A DNA stretch of 64,000 nucleotides from assembly GCF_030908385.1 (NCBI RefSeq), contig NZ_CP133091.1, positions 186,001 to 250,000 on the forward strand, given 5' to 3'. Positions 54,130-62,768 of the stretch are shown here, piece after piece. How positions within the stretch are numbered: position 1 is the stretch's first letter; every line of letters begins with the position of its first letter. The notes beneath the pieces were generated by a model. The model saw nothing but the letters and a program-made list of their open reading frames with translations, made no database searches and was not told the DNA's origin. The DNA is from Mangrovimonas sp. YM274 (GTDB lineage Bacteria > Bacteroidota > Bacteroidia > Flavobacteriales > Flavobacteriaceae). The translations under genes and the position numbers were made by a program.

Positions 54130-55321
54130 CTAAAGCTTTCGATATTCTTCTAGAAGCAATTTTGGAAGCGACTACTCCTAGAAGTCCTACCGTTACAAAT
54201 ACCACAACAAAGTTGATAGGTTGTATAACTACGGGGTAGGGTAATGAAGGGGTAATCATGACCAAACTGAATTGCTGTTGCAATACCACTAGAATAAATC
54301 CAATCACAATTCCAGTGATACCTGCCAAAACCGTCATTAAACTTCCCTGAAGGAAGAAAATACGCTTTATGGCATTGGTAGGCGTCCCTAAATTAAAAAG
54401 GGTGTGTAAGGACTCCTTTTTGTCCAAAATCATCATGATAAGTGATCCTATAACGTTGAACAGGGCAATAGCAATTACCAAAGTAAAGACAAGGTATACA
54501 AACAAGTTTTCAGAGTTGAGCATTTTGTTGAGTGAGTCGTTAAGCTCTGTTCTATTTTTTATTATAAAACGGTCTCCAAACGTGTCGTTCAGAACTTGTC
54601 TTATCTGCGCTTCGTTGGCATTTGGATGTAGTTTTACCTCAATGCTGCTTACTTGGTTATCGTTGTAGTTCAGTAGAAATTTGGCGGTTTCCAAGTTGGA
54701 GTAGACATAGGTATTGTCTAAATCTTCATTGATTTGAAAAACTCCTGTATTCACAGCATTTATAGAATTGAAAGCGCCTTTTACAGAAGTAATTTGACCT
54801 GTTCCTGGTTTGGGCACATAAATTTTAAGTTGTTTAGCATAATCCAAAACACCCAAAGACAAACTGCTGGAAATACCCCATCCACAAACCACTTGGTCCG
54901 TTCCTTTTTCAAACCAAAATCCATATGCTACCATAGAATCCATATGGGTCACTTGAGTATAATGTTCGTCAACACCTTTTAGGGTGGCCAATTTTCGTTT
55001 GTTATCGAATTCCAGAATGACATGTTCTTCTATGATTTCGGAAAAAAGTGCTACACCTTCAATGGTGGAAAGTTCCAAAGAATCCTGTTCAGTAAATTGA
55101 AAGGATTTCCCTTTTGCAGGAAGCAATTTAAGGTCTGGATCTACATAGGAAGTAAACTGAAGACTAAAATCTTTCAAACCTGCAAATCCCGAAAGGACAA
55201 TAAACAGGGCGGCTGATGCAATCACAATACCAGAGGCCGCAATAAGGGTCATGATATTGATGGCATTATTACTGCTTTTGGAAAACAGGTAGCGTTTGGC
55301 AATGTAAAGGGATACATTCAT
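54110..55321 (-). CDS. FtsX-like permease (LolC/LolE-like)
   Basis: 403 residues with four membrane segments (about 23-45, 276-298, 320-345 and 372-392): one N-terminal and three C-terminal around a long periplasmic part, the pattern of the MacB/LolCE/FtsX class. It begins MNVSLYIAKRYLFSKSSNNAINIMTLIAASGIVIASAAL. Such permeases work with an ATPase such as LolD to release lipoproteins or substrates; no ABC ATPase gene is adjacent. The end overlaps dus by 20 bp. Confidence 0.88.
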   Translation of the reverse strand: MNVSLYIAKRYLFSKSSNNAINIMTLIAASGIVIASAALFIVLSGFAGLKDFSLQFTSYVDPDLKLLPAKGKSFQFTEQDSLELSTIEGVALFSEIIEEHVILEFDNKRKLATLKGVDEHYTQVTHMDSMVAYGFWFEKGTDQVVCGWGISSSLSLGVLDYAKQLKIYVPKPGTGQITSVKGAFNSINAVNTGVFQINEDLDNTYVYSNLETAKFLLNYNDNQVSSIEVKLHPNANEAQIRQVLNDTFGDRFIIKNRTELNDSLNKMLNSENLFVYLVFTLVIAIALFNVIGSLIMMILDKKESLHTLFNLGTPTNAIKRIFFLQGSLMTVLAGITGIVIGFILVVLQQQFSLVMITPSLPYPVVIQPINFVVVFVTVGLLGVVASKIASRRISKALVRQTGN

Positions 55322-55402
55322 GGCCGTAATTTAAGGCGAAAAAAGAACATAACCGAAAAGTGGGTATTAAAGAAAAAACCACTCCGAGTGGAGTGGTCAT
55401 GA

Positions 55403-55798
55403 TTATGATTTTTTGCGTTTGTCCAAAAGGTCTGGATTTTCAATCGGGTTGTCTTCGCCTTTTAGGGACTGTTCAATACGGTCTATATATTCCAAAGAAT
55501 CATCGATAAAGAATTCCAAATTAGGCATACGGCGTAATTGGTTTTTGGTGCGCTGTGCCAATTCGTGACGAATCAATGGTGTGTTGGAACGAATACCTTC
55601 CAAAAGTGCCTGACCTTTGTCGTTAGGGAAAATGCTTAAATATACCTTGGCAACGGATAAATCTGTTGTGACCTTGACCTTGCTTACCGAAATAATAATG
55701 CCTCTAAGGCCGCCTTTTGTGGCAGCGCCTTGTAATACGTCTACAAGATCTTCCTGTAAAACACCTCCAATTTTTTTCTGTCTTTGACTCTCTTCCAA
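55403..55798 (-). CDS. rbfA: Ribosome-binding factor A
   Basis: 131 residues from TTG 55796-55798 (MEESQRQKKIGGVLQEDLVDVLQ); no ATG upstream in frame. It has the KH-like core with LSIFPNDKGQALLEGI and RHELAQRTKNQLRRMPNLEFFIDDSLEY, typical for RbfA. It binds the 30S subunit during late maturation of 16S rRNA. It precedes the LolC/E-like gene by 81 bp on the same strand, so co-transcription is likely, as often seen in Bacteroidota. Confidence 0.92.
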   Translation of the reverse strand: MEESQRQKKIGGVLQEDLVDVLQGAATKGGLRGIIISVSKVKVTTDLSVAKVYLSIFPNDKGQALLEGIRSNTPLIRHELAQRTKNQLRRMPNLEFFIDDSLEYIDRIEQSLKGEDNPIENPDLLDKRKKS

Positions 55799-55876
55799 CG
55801 TGTTTAGGTTTTATAAATTAGGAAATACACTGCAAAAATAGAGCATATTTGAGGAATATCTTATTTTTAGTCCCAT

Positions 55877-55884
55877 TAAATTTG
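55877..55884 (+). promoter_or_regulatory. -7 promoter element for the epimerase gene
   Basis: TAAATTTG matches TAnnTTTG, 26 bp before the ATG at 55911. Confidence 0.45.
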
Positions 55885-55910
55885 ACCTACAGATAGAAAA
55901 CAAACTTAAA

Positions 55911-56312
55911 ATGAATAAAATAGAACACATTGGTATTGCCGTTAAGGATTTGGAAGTGTCCAATCCTTTGTTTGAAGCCTTATTGGGTGTACCAAAGTAT
56001 AAAGAGGAAACTGTTGAAAGCGAAGGGGTGAAGACCTCCTTTTTCCAATCAGGTCCCAACAAGATAGAACTGTTGGAAGCGAGTAACCCAGACAGCCCCA
56101 TTGCCAAGTTTATTGAAAAAAAGGGGGAGGGGATTCACCATATCGCTTTTGCGGTGGATGATATTGAACAGGAAATTGCGCGACTAACTAAAGAAGGCTT
56201 TACAATTTTAAATCCAATACCTAAAAAAGGGGCAGACAACAAGTTAGTGGCATTTTTACATCCCAAATCCACAAATGGTGTATTGGTGGAGCTTTGTCAA
56301 GACATCAAGTAA
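55911..56312 (+). CDS. mce: Methylmalonyl-CoA epimerase
   Basis: 133 residues, VOC fold. EHIGIAVKDLEVSNPLFEALLGVPKY (4-29) starts the first half, and EGIHHIAFAVDDIEQEI with a second metal His lies in the second half; ending NGVLVELCQDI supplies the last Glu. It interconverts (R)- and (S)-methylmalonyl-CoA, in propionate and odd-chain or branched-chain degradation. The mutase genes are not here. Single gene before the tRNA. Confidence 0.94.
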   Translation: MNKIEHIGIAVKDLEVSNPLFEALLGVPKYKEETVESEGVKTSFFQSGPNKIELLEASNPDSPIAKFIEKKGEGIHHIAFAVDDIEQEIARLTKEGFTILNPIPKKGADNKLVAFLHPKSTNGVLVELCQDIK

Positions 56313-56323
56313 TTAAAAAAAGG

Positions 56324-56355
56324 TTTGCAGTATAATAAAATTAGTAGTAATATTG
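56324..56355 (+). promoter_or_regulatory. Promoter for tRNA (CAT)
   Basis: A -33 TTTG (56324-56327) and a -7 TAATATTG (56348-56355), one mismatch to TAnnTTTG, with a 20-bp spacer; tRNA 5' end at 56369. This is the best two-box promoter in the window. Confidence 0.55.
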
Positions 56356-56368
56356 CACTCCAATTTCA

Positions 56369-56442
56369 GGTCCTATAACTCAGTTGGTTAGAGTATCTGA
56401 CTCATAATCAGAAAGTCCCTGGTTCGAGCCCAGGTGGGACCA
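56369..56442 (+). tRNA. tRNA-Met (CAT), elongator-type
   Basis: 74-nt cloverleaf: acceptor GGTCCTA / TGGGACC, D-loop AACTCAGTTGGTTAGAGT, anticodon stem CTGA/TCAG with loop CTCATAA (anticodon CAT) and T-loop GGTTCGAGCC. G1-C72 pairing and lack of three G-C pairs in the anticodon stem exclude initiator tRNA. A CAT anticodon could also be tRNA-Ile2 (lysidine-modified); Met is the more likely call, unverified. Confidence 0.88.
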
Positions 56443-56458
56443 CATAAATACTTTATGG

Positions 56459-56497
56459 AAGCGCTGTTGAATTATAAGATTTGCAGCGCTTTTTTTC
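56459..56497 (+). terminator. Terminator after tRNA (CAT)
   Basis: AAGCGCTG / CAGCGCTT arms with a 17-nt loop and a run of T (56490-56497). Confidence 0.8.
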
Positions 56498-56880
56498 TGC
56501 CCTGTATTGACCCTTGTTATTTTTTTAATTTTTTTGTGTGGTAGTTTGGGTTTTAGACTAGAGTGCCTGAACTTGACCTTAGGATGACCTTAGGATGACC
56601 TTAGGATGACCTTAGGATGACCTTAGGATGACCTTAGGATGACCTTAGGATGGTTCCTTGTTACGTTGGAATGATTTGTTTGGGTGAATTTGGTTTTGAA
56701 TTCGTTGCTGTGTTTCCGTTTGGTTTTTTAATTGTAGACTTTTTTGGTTGGGCCTAAAATTAAATTAGATTTGTAGGATATTCTTTGCGGTAAAAGCAGG
56801 AATTTCTGTTAGAGTTTAGAAATGACGATACATTTTATGGTATTTATTGCTAATATATTGTTGGATTCTTTAAAATATTA
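56498..56880. other. Gene-free stretch with tandem repeat
   Basis: 383 bp without a convincing frame. It contains the 7 x 11-bp tandem repeat at 56575-56651 and otherwise T/G-rich sequence. No RNA gene was recognised. The promoter of the following lipoprotein gene presumably lies here; no good TAnnTTTG was found near its ATG. Confidence 0.6.
56575..56651 (+). repeat. Seven perfect copies of an 11-bp tandem repeat
   Basis: The unit GACCTTAGGAT is repeated seven times without a mismatch (77 bp). Each unit contains CCTTAGG, close to an inverted repeat. The flanks do not extend it. An 11-bp unit cannot keep a reading frame, so this is non-coding. Confidence 0.97.
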
Positions 56881-57291
56881 ATGAGGGGTCTGGCAGTATT
56901 TTTATGTCTTCTGTTATGTCATTGTGCTTCATCTGTTGATAGGATTGCAAACACTGGTGTTGAGGTTATTCATTTTGGAAGTGGGGGTGGTTTTACTGGT
57001 GAAACAGTTGGCTACACTTTAAATGCCAACGGTGCCCTTAGTAAAAATGGTGAGCCCATAGGTCGGTTGTGTGCAGAGAGAACATTGGCGTATTTTAAAC
57101 AAGCAAAGGACTTCTCCCAATACCAATTCAAGCATCCAGGAAATATTTACAATTTTATAGAAATCACCTCTTCAGGTACTAGCAATCGGATTGTTTGGAG
57201 CGCAAATTCCGAAGGCATCCATAAGGATATTATTAACCTACATAAACAACTATTATTAGAAACTAACCTAATTTATGAAGAAGACCAATAA
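56881..57291 (+). CDS. Predicted lipoprotein (136 residues), upstream of the M4 protease
   Basis: Signal MRGLAVFLCLLLCHC with a likely lipidated Cys at 15, then ASSVDRIANTGVEVIHFGSGGGFTGE (16-41), a Gly-rich beta segment and a helical C-terminus (INLHKQLLLETNLIYEEDQ). There are no recognised catalytic motifs. The FGSGGGFTG stretch recalls a small flavobacterial family of unknown function. It overlaps the start of the protease gene by 17 bp, suggesting co-expression. Confidence 0.75.
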   Translation: MRGLAVFLCLLLCHCASSVDRIANTGVEVIHFGSGGGFTGETVGYTLNANGALSKNGEPIGRLCAERTLAYFKQAKDFSQYQFKHPGNIYNFIEITSSGTSNRIVWSANSEGIHKDIINLHKQLLLETNLIYEEDQ

Positions 57292-59956
57292 GTCTCGTTT
57301 GGCGGTTGCTGCAGCTTTACTTGCAACAGTTTCCTACGGGCAGTTACCACAAACGGGATTGCCAAATGTTGTCAATCCTTTTAAAACCCAAGTGGTTTCC
57401 AAATCATCCCCAAATACTAGCTTATCAAGTGGTTCATCCATTTCTAAAGGACATGGCTTGCTGAAGGTGTATAAGGGGTCGGTGCTTTCAAACTTTAAAG
57501 AGGTGCACATGAGCAGCGAGGAACTGAGCATGAACTTGGCATCTTATATAGGATTGAACGATGCTGTTTCCTTTCAGAAAATTGCTGAAAAAACGGATGC
57601 TTTAGGGGCTACCCATGCCAATTACCAACAATATTACAAAGGCGTCCCTGTGGAAGGGAAGGTTGTCATGGTGCATACCAAAGGTGGCAGGGTGTACTTG
57701 GTGAATGGACAAGTAGCGACCGATTTGGAATTGGATGTTGCCACTTCTATTTCAAAAGATGCTGCCGTTACTACAGCGAAGGCGTACTTGCAGGTCACTG
57801 AGGTTATCAACACCTATCCGGTGGAAACTGTAGTGACACAAGTGATTTCTGAAGAAGGACATATTTCCAAAGTCTCCTATAAGGTGCGCGTAGATTCGTT
57901 TTCGCCTCTTGTGATGTGCCACGTGTTTATAGATGGTGTCTCGGGCGAGGTTTTGTATAAGGAAGATTTAATTGCCCATGCAGATACCCCAGGTACGGGC
58001 CAAACCTATTACAGCGGTCTGCAGGACATTACCTGTGATAGTGATGCGGATACCTACCGCTTAAGGGAAGCGGGTAGACAGATTGAAACGTATGATGCCT
58101 CGACTGCTACTGGAATGAGCATTAATGGGCTAACGGGAACGACTGATTTTACCAGCAGTACTACAAGTTTTGAAGGTGTGCCTGAGCTTAAGGATTTTTC
58201 AATTATAACGGCCGGTAACGATTGGTGGACTGATGGCGGGGTAGACCTTTCGCAAGATTTCTACCTTATTGTTAAGGATGCTGATGGAGAGGTCGTTTAT
58301 GAATCGGATTATTTTGTTGACAGTGGTTCTTCGCTACTCCTTGAAAATTTGAATGTTCCTTTAACAAGTGCTTCTTATACGGTGGAACTTTGGGATTATG
58401 ATGCGGGCAATGCGGATGACCTTGGTGGCACCTATGCGCTCTCTATTTCTGCAGGAACCCATTCTTGGGCTGATAGTGTCAATAATGGTGATTACCTAAT
58501 AGAAACTTCTGGGCTTCCAGAGGTTGATGCACACTGGGGAATGGAACAAACCTATGATTTTTATTATAACGTATTTGATAGACAGAGTTTTGACGGTTTA
58601 GGAAGTACCATAAAGCAATATGTTGGTCCGCAGGCAAGTCTTTTAGATGATATTTTTGGCACTTCGGCAGGTATGCCCAATAATGCCTTTGCGCTTGGAC
58701 AGCCTTATAATATTATGGTTTATGGCTTGGGTGACGGGCAATACATGAACCCTGTTGTAGGGTTGGACGTTTTAGGGCATGAATTTACCCATATTGTGGT
58801 AGACCATAATGGCAATGGCGGCTTGATGTATCTGGGAGAGGCTGGTGCCCTTAACGAATCTTTTGCAGATATTTTTGGTGCTTGTACAGAGTTTTATTCT
58901 GATGTAAATGCCGATTGGTTAATTGGTGAAGAGGTTAGGGTTGGCGCTCCGTTTTTGCGCTCGATGTCTAATCCCAATGCGGGGATGCAGCCCGATACTT
59001 ATAATGGAACGTATTGGGTAGATCCGGCTTCTGGACAGGATAACGGTGGAGTTCATACCAATAGTGGTGTTCAAAATTATTGGTTCTATTTATTGGCCGA
59101 AGGCGGTACGGGAACCAACGATCTTAACGATGCTTATGACGTAAGTGCCATAGGACTGGACAAAGCCAGGCAGATAGCCTACAGAAACTTAACTACCTAT
59201 TTAACCGAGGGGGCTACCCATTTTGATGCTTATCTAGGATCTTTGCAGGCGGCCGAAGATTTGTATGGCAATCCTTCGTTGGAATATACCGCTGTTGAGG
59301 ACGCTTGGTACGCTGTTGGTGTTGGGCCTGATATTGGACCTAGTTGTTATGGTACTATTACTTTAACGGAGCCTAGTGGTACTTTTAGTGACGGAAGCGG
59401 CACGGATGACTATGGCAATAATGCCAATTGCGTGTGGGTGATTGCGCCTCCGGGAGCCGAACAGATTAGCTTAAATTTTACTGCTTTTCATACAGAATTT
59501 GATTATGATTTTGTGTATGTATATGATGGGCCAGATGATAGTTATCCGCTTTTAGAAGTGTTTTCTGGAAGTACGCTTCCAGAAGAAGCTATTGTGACCT
59601 CTGAGGGCAATGGTACCATGACCGTGAAGTTTGCATCGGATATATATATTACCGCCGGTGGCTGGGAGGCCAGCTATACCAGTACCGGGGAGGCTTTGGG
59701 TGTGGACGACAACAGTATTGCCCATCATTTAAAAGTATATCCTAATCCGTCGACTGGAGCGTTTACGGTAGCCTCTAACCTAGAGGAAGAAGGACGCTTG
59801 GATATTTTAAATATTTTGGGTCAAAAGGTGTTGACTTCTATTCCGCTTAGGAGAGGGGTGACTACTGTTGGTGGCAGTGCTTTGTCATCGGGGACTTATT
59901 TCTTGAGCTATAGGTTTGGGGATCGGGTATCTGTTGGAAAATTGATTATCAAATAA
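57275..59956 (+). CDS. Secreted M4 (thermolysin-like) metalloprotease with CUB and T9SS sorting domains
   Basis: 893 residues. Signal peptide (about 1-22), FTP and PepSY propeptide parts (about 65-235), a beta-rich insertion (about 275-400) of PPC-like type, then the M4 catalytic domain: zinc ligands H502 and H506 in GHEFTH and E528 in GALNESFAD, plus the active-site His594 in GGVHTNSGV. A CUB domain follows (about 690-800, four-strand pattern with Cys at both ends) and a C-terminal type A T9SS sorting domain (LKVYPNPSTG to the end). The enzyme is therefore exported through the outer membrane by the type IX system and probably attached to or released from the cell surface. It overlaps the lipoprotein gene by 17 bp. 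Confidence 0.95.
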   Translation: MKKTNKSRLAVAAALLATVSYGQLPQTGLPNVVNPFKTQVVSKSSPNTSLSSGSSISKGHGLLKVYKGSVLSNFKEVHMSSEELSMNLASYIGLNDAVSFQKIAEKTDALGATHANYQQYYKGVPVEGKVVMVHTKGGRVYLVNGQVATDLELDVATSISKDAAVTTAKAYLQVTEVINTYPVETVVTQVISEEGHISKVSYKVRVDSFSPLVMCHVFIDGVSGEVLYKEDLIAHADTPGTGQTYYSGLQDITCDSDADTYRLREAGRQIETYDASTATGMSINGLTGTTDFTSSTTSFEGVPELKDFSIITAGNDWWTDGGVDLSQDFYLIVKDADGEVVYESDYFVDSGSSLLLENLNVPLTSASYTVELWDYDAGNADDLGGTYALSISAGTHSWADSVNNGDYLIETSGLPEVDAHWGMEQTYDFYYNVFDRQSFDGLGSTIKQYVGPQASLLDDIFGTSAGMPNNAFALGQPYNIMVYGLGDGQYMNPVVGLDVLGHEFTHIVVDHNGNGGLMYLGEAGALNESFADIFGACTEFYSDVNADWLIGEEVRVGAPFLRSMSNPNAGMQPDTYNGTYWVDPASGQDNGGVHTNSGVQNYWFYLLAEGGTGTNDLNDAYDVSAIGLDKARQIAYRNLTTYLTEGATHFDAYLGSLQAAEDLYGNPSLEYTAVEDAWYAVGVGPDIGPSCYGTITLTEPSGTFSDGSGTDDYGNNANCVWVIAPPGAEQISLNFTAFHTEFDYDFVYVYDGPDDSYPLLEVFSGSTLPEEAIVTSEGNGTMTVKFASDIYITAGGWEASYTSTGEALGVDDNSIAHHLKVYPNPSTGAFTVASNLEEEGRLDILNILGQKVLTSIPLRRGVTTVGGSALSSGTYFLSYRFGDRVSVGKLIIK

Positions 59957-59982
59957 TTTTAACACCTATTCTTTTATATGAG

Positions 59983-60010
59983 AAAACAGGGCTTTGAGGC
60001 CCTGTTTTTT
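59983..60010 (+). terminator. Terminator after the M4 protease gene
   Basis: AAAACAGGGC and GCCCTGTTTT arms with a 6-nt loop and T-run; 27 bp after the stop. Confidence 0.85.
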
Positions 60011-60020
60011 GTTTTTACAT

Positions 60021-60056
60021 CCCCCCCTTAGTCCCCCTTCAAAGGGGGAGGGATTT
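60021..60056. repeat. REP-like element, copy B
   Basis: CCCCCCCTTAGTCCCCCTT followed by CAAAGGGGGAGGGATTT, in which the second C-block pairs with the G-block (TCCCCCTT / AAGGGGGA). GC-rich in an AT-rich genome and intergenic, as at 48152 and 62082. Confidence 0.6.
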
Positions 60057-61107
60057 AGTGTTTATGGTTTAAATGATGGGTTTTTAATAGGTCTTCTCCA
60101 AAGTCGTTGGCCTTATCTCTCCAAATGGTATGGATGTGGTTCCCTTTGTTTTGGTTATCGTATTCGATGATGAAATCTGGGCCATTGATAATGTAATAAT
60201 GAGAAGATTTGCTTTGGTAGCTGCCAATCCAGGCAAAGTAAATATTGTCGATTCCGGATGTTTCTATTGTTGATAGAAATTCAGAGGCCTTTTGGGTTTC
60301 AAGGTTGTTAATGTATTCTTTAATTAATTGGATTAGGATTTCTTTTTGATTGGAATTTAAGTCTATGCCCTGAATGCCGTAGTAGGTTGTAATCCTGTGA
60401 GGATTGTTGGGATTTGTAATAATATCTTTTGGGACGTCTTGACTTAAGGTAGCTCTTTGCTGTTGTGATTCATTAAGGCTGTTAATAAGTTTTATGCCGT
60501 AATCCTCTTCTTTGCTCAGTACTCTTAGACCAACGTGTTTGGTGTAGGGTATCAAAGCTGGGTCTGCCCCAATAAACATGGGAGTAAAGGAAACATTTTT
60601 ACTAGCTATTGTCATATTGATTGACAAATGATGGCCTTCAAATTTTAAGCTCCAAGGTGTTTCTGTACTTGGGGTTCCCCAGATGGAAATATAATAGTTG
60701 TTATAATCCCATTGCAGATCCCTAATTTTAGGTGCCATTTCGGGTTTTATCAGTTTACGCTTTACGGCTTCATCTATACTTGTGTTAAGCATGTCGTCCA
60801 GTTGCATGACGCTGGTAGTTTTTAAATAGCCTTGGGAACTGAAAATAGTAATTAGGAGTTCATGGAATTTGATTTTTGCATTATCAGAGAGCTCGCCATA
60901 TTTTAATCCGGGCCGTTTGGCCAATCCCACAGGCAAGTTGGTCCATTTGGTGCGCAATGAGTCGTTAAATTGAAGTAGAATTTCTGCTTTGTTTTCTGTG
61001 CTTAAGGTTTCGATGAATTCGTTAGTGGCGACTGTTATTTCTTGAGACGTTTGAGAATAGCCTATTGCCACACATAGTGCCACCATCATGTTTAAAACGG
61101 TTTTCAT
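60055..61107 (-). CDS. DUF3500 family exported protein
   Basis: 350 residues from the ATG at 61105-61107 (MKTVLNMMVALCVAIGYSQ as signal peptide); a longer frame overlapping the amidohydrolase gene is unlikely. It matches DUF3500 by general pattern: WTNLPVGLAKRPGLKYGEL, the FHELLITIFSSQGYLKT segment, and IYFAWIGSYQSKSSHYYIINGPDF near the end with HIH in NKGNHIHTIWRD. Function unknown. It starts 10 bp after the amidohydrolase stop on the same strand, so the two are probably one operon. Confidence 0.82.
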   Translation of the reverse strand: MKTVLNMMVALCVAIGYSQTSQEITVATNEFIETLSTENKAEILLQFNDSLRTKWTNLPVGLAKRPGLKYGELSDNAKIKFHELLITIFSSQGYLKTTSVMQLDDMLNTSIDEAVKRKLIKPEMAPKIRDLQWDYNNYYISIWGTPSTETPWSLKFEGHHLSINMTIASKNVSFTPMFIGADPALIPYTKHVGLRVLSKEEDYGIKLINSLNESQQQRATLSQDVPKDIITNPNNPHRITTYYGIQGIDLNSNQKEILIQLIKEYINNLETQKASEFLSTIETSGIDNIYFAWIGSYQSKSSHYYIINGPDFIIEYDNQNKGNHIHTIWRDKANDFGEDLLKTHHLNHKH

Positions 61108-61117
61108 TTTAGGTTGT

Positions 61118-61987
61118 TTAGTTGTTAACAGGATCCAGTTCGAAAAAGGTAAGCGCATTTTCATAGAATATTTTACGTTTATCCTCTTCATTCAAAAACT
61201 CAAAGCTGTCCAGTTTTTTGACACTTTTTTCAATGTTTTGAGGCCAATACATGGCATCGGAACCGAACATTACCCTATCCACGAGCCCTCCTTTTTTTGC
61301 TTTTCGAAGGAATTCTTCGGCATAGAGACCTGAGGGGTGGTTTTCAATCCAGAGTAAAGCTCCAAGACCACAATAGAGTTGGGGGTACATTTCCATTAAG
61401 GCTAGTGCTTTGTCATAAAATACGCCGCCAGAATGCATTAAATAGAGTTTTAGTTTTGGGTAATTGATCAAAACCTCTTCCGCGAGAAAGGGGTCGCATA
61501 GACTCAGTCTGAATTTTTTATATCTGTTGGAAATCCCAGGTGGGCCTGCTCCGGTATGCAGTGCTATGGGGATGCCCTCGCGTTCGCAGATTTTTAGATA
61601 GGGTGCAAATTTTGGGTCTGTAATTTTTAGTCCGTTGAACATTGGTAGAAACTCACCCCACACCTGAATTTTGCCTTCGTCGATTTGTTTTTTGAATTGT
61701 ATGGTGTCAAACTTTGGGTAATTGTTGGATTCGTAGCCATTCAACATTTTTTCTTCCATGTCGGTATCGTACTGACCGCCACTTTTGATGGCATATACAA
61801 TATTGAATTTTTTGAACTGTTCTCTAATTCCAGTTTTGAAATCCTCGTAGGAGGTTGGTGCTCCCGGTATTGGCCGGTAGCTGCTTTCTGTGTAGCCGTG
61901 GAGGTGTACATCAATGATGGGGTTGGTTCCGTCTTGGGCAAATAGTAGGGAGGGGATTGCAAATAGGAGGAGTAACCGTTTTTTCAT
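61118..61987 (-). CDS. Amidohydrolase-family (TIM-barrel) hydrolase, exported
   Basis: 289 residues with a signal peptide (MKKRLLLLFAIPSLLFAQ). Metal-site signs of the amidohydrolase superfamily: IDVHLHGY (24-31), ALHTGAGPPG, YLMHSGG and MFGSDAMYW (last Asp). The size and order fit the subfamily of ACMSD/DHB-decarboxylase-like proteins (amidohydrolase 2). Substrate unknown. It lies 10 bp upstream of the DUF3500 gene. Confidence 0.87.
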   Translation of the reverse strand: MKKRLLLLFAIPSLLFAQDGTNPIIDVHLHGYTESSYRPIPGAPTSYEDFKTGIREQFKKFNIVYAIKSGGQYDTDMEEKMLNGYESNNYPKFDTIQFKKQIDEGKIQVWGEFLPMFNGLKITDPKFAPYLKICEREGIPIALHTGAGPPGISNRYKKFRLSLCDPFLAEEVLINYPKLKLYLMHSGGVFYDKALALMEMYPQLYCGLGALLWIENHPSGLYAEEFLRKAKKGGLVDRVMFGSDAMYWPQNIEKSVKKLDSFEFLNEEDKRKIFYENALTFFELDPVNN

Positions 61988-62081
61988 GACTAAGACATTT
62001 GATTTTAGAATGCTGGCCTATTTAAAGTTAGTTATTTTTTAATTAAGCGATTGTTTGTTAGGTGTTTGTGTGGGTTTGTGT

Positions 62082-62114
62082 TACCCTTGGTCCCCCTTCG
62101 AAGTGGGGGTGGTT
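62082..62114. repeat. REP-like element, copy C
   Basis: CCCTTGGTCCCCCTTCGAAG followed by TGGGGGTGG, the same layout as 60021-60056 with some changes. Confidence 0.5.
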
Positions 62115-62224
62115 TGTGGCCGTTTTTGGGATGTCTAAGGGTTTCTATATATTTTATTTGCATATTAGGATGTAAGTGTTTTACTTATAAAAGAAATTAC
62201 AATCAACCATACCGGCACTATTTT

Positions 62225-62596
62225 ATGACCAACTATACCCTTATTGCCACTTTTGCCTATCCTTCGGAGTTGACTGTGGCCAAGACATTGCTAGAGGCCA
62301 ACAATATTCCCTATCTTGTTAAGGATGAACTTACCGTACAGGTGCACAATTTCTATTCCAATGCCATTGGAGGCATAAAATTGGAGGTGCCTGATGCTCG
62401 GGCTCAAGAGGCGATTGATATCCTCATAGATTCGGGTTATGAGAATTTTGTGACCCAAAATGAGGAGCTGAGTAACGAGCAGCGTTTAAAACGGCAACAA
62501 TATGCTAGGCTTTTAAAAATTATCATTTCGGTAATGTTTAGTTTGGGACTTGCTGTTGTGGTATGGCTGTTGTACTACTTAATCAGCCAACAATAG
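62225..62596 (+). CDS. DUF2007 domain protein with C-terminal membrane helix
   Basis: 123 residues from the ATG at 62225-62227 (MTNYTLIATFAYPSELTVAKTLLE); a longer frame from 62051 has Cys-rich low-quality sequence and is rejected. The DUF2007 pattern (LLEANNIPYLVKDE, GGIKLEVPDARAQEAIDIL) is clear, then Lys/Arg-rich helix and one membrane segment (about 100-120). The function is unknown; the fold resembles small signal-transducing domains. The zinc-ribbon gene follows at once. Confidence 0.85.
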   Translation: MTNYTLIATFAYPSELTVAKTLLEANNIPYLVKDELTVQVHNFYSNAIGGIKLEVPDARAQEAIDILIDSGYENFVTQNEELSNEQRLKRQQYARLLKIIISVMFSLGLAVVVWLLYYLISQQ

Positions 62597-62761
62597 ATGG
62601 TTGAGGTTGTTTGTCCGTATTGCAAGGGTAAGGATGTTTCAAAACCTTACTTCTCAAGAAAAGCCTTTGCCATTTCATTTCTTTTGTTGGGCTTTCCTTT
62701 ACTATTAAAAAAGAAGGACCGTTGGTGCTTTGATTGCTCCAAAGAGTTTCGGTTGAAATAG
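62597..62761 (+). CDS. 54-residue zinc-ribbon protein
   Basis: Starts directly after the DUF2007 stop (ATG 62597-62599): MVEVVCPYCKGKDVSKP, a hydrophobic middle (AFAISFLLLGFPLLL) and CFDCSKEF at the C-terminal end. Four Cys in two CxxC pairs are typical of a zinc ribbon. It could be a membrane-associated domain. Below the length often reported, but frame, position and pattern support it. Confidence 0.72.
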   Translation: MVEVVCPYCKGKDVSKPYFSRKAFAISFLLLGFPLLLKKKDRWCFDCSKEFRLK

Positions 62762-62768
62762 GAAGTAT

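Noticed and set aside
56369-56442. Initiator tRNA-Met
   Set aside because: G1-C72 pair and no run of three G-C pairs in the anticodon stem.
56575-56651. Possible CRISPR array
   Set aside because: The 11-bp units are directly joined, without spacers, and no cas genes are present.
62051-62224. N-terminal extension of the DUF2007 gene
   Set aside because: The extra 58 residues are Cys/Gly-rich, cross the REP-like element and do not belong to the family.
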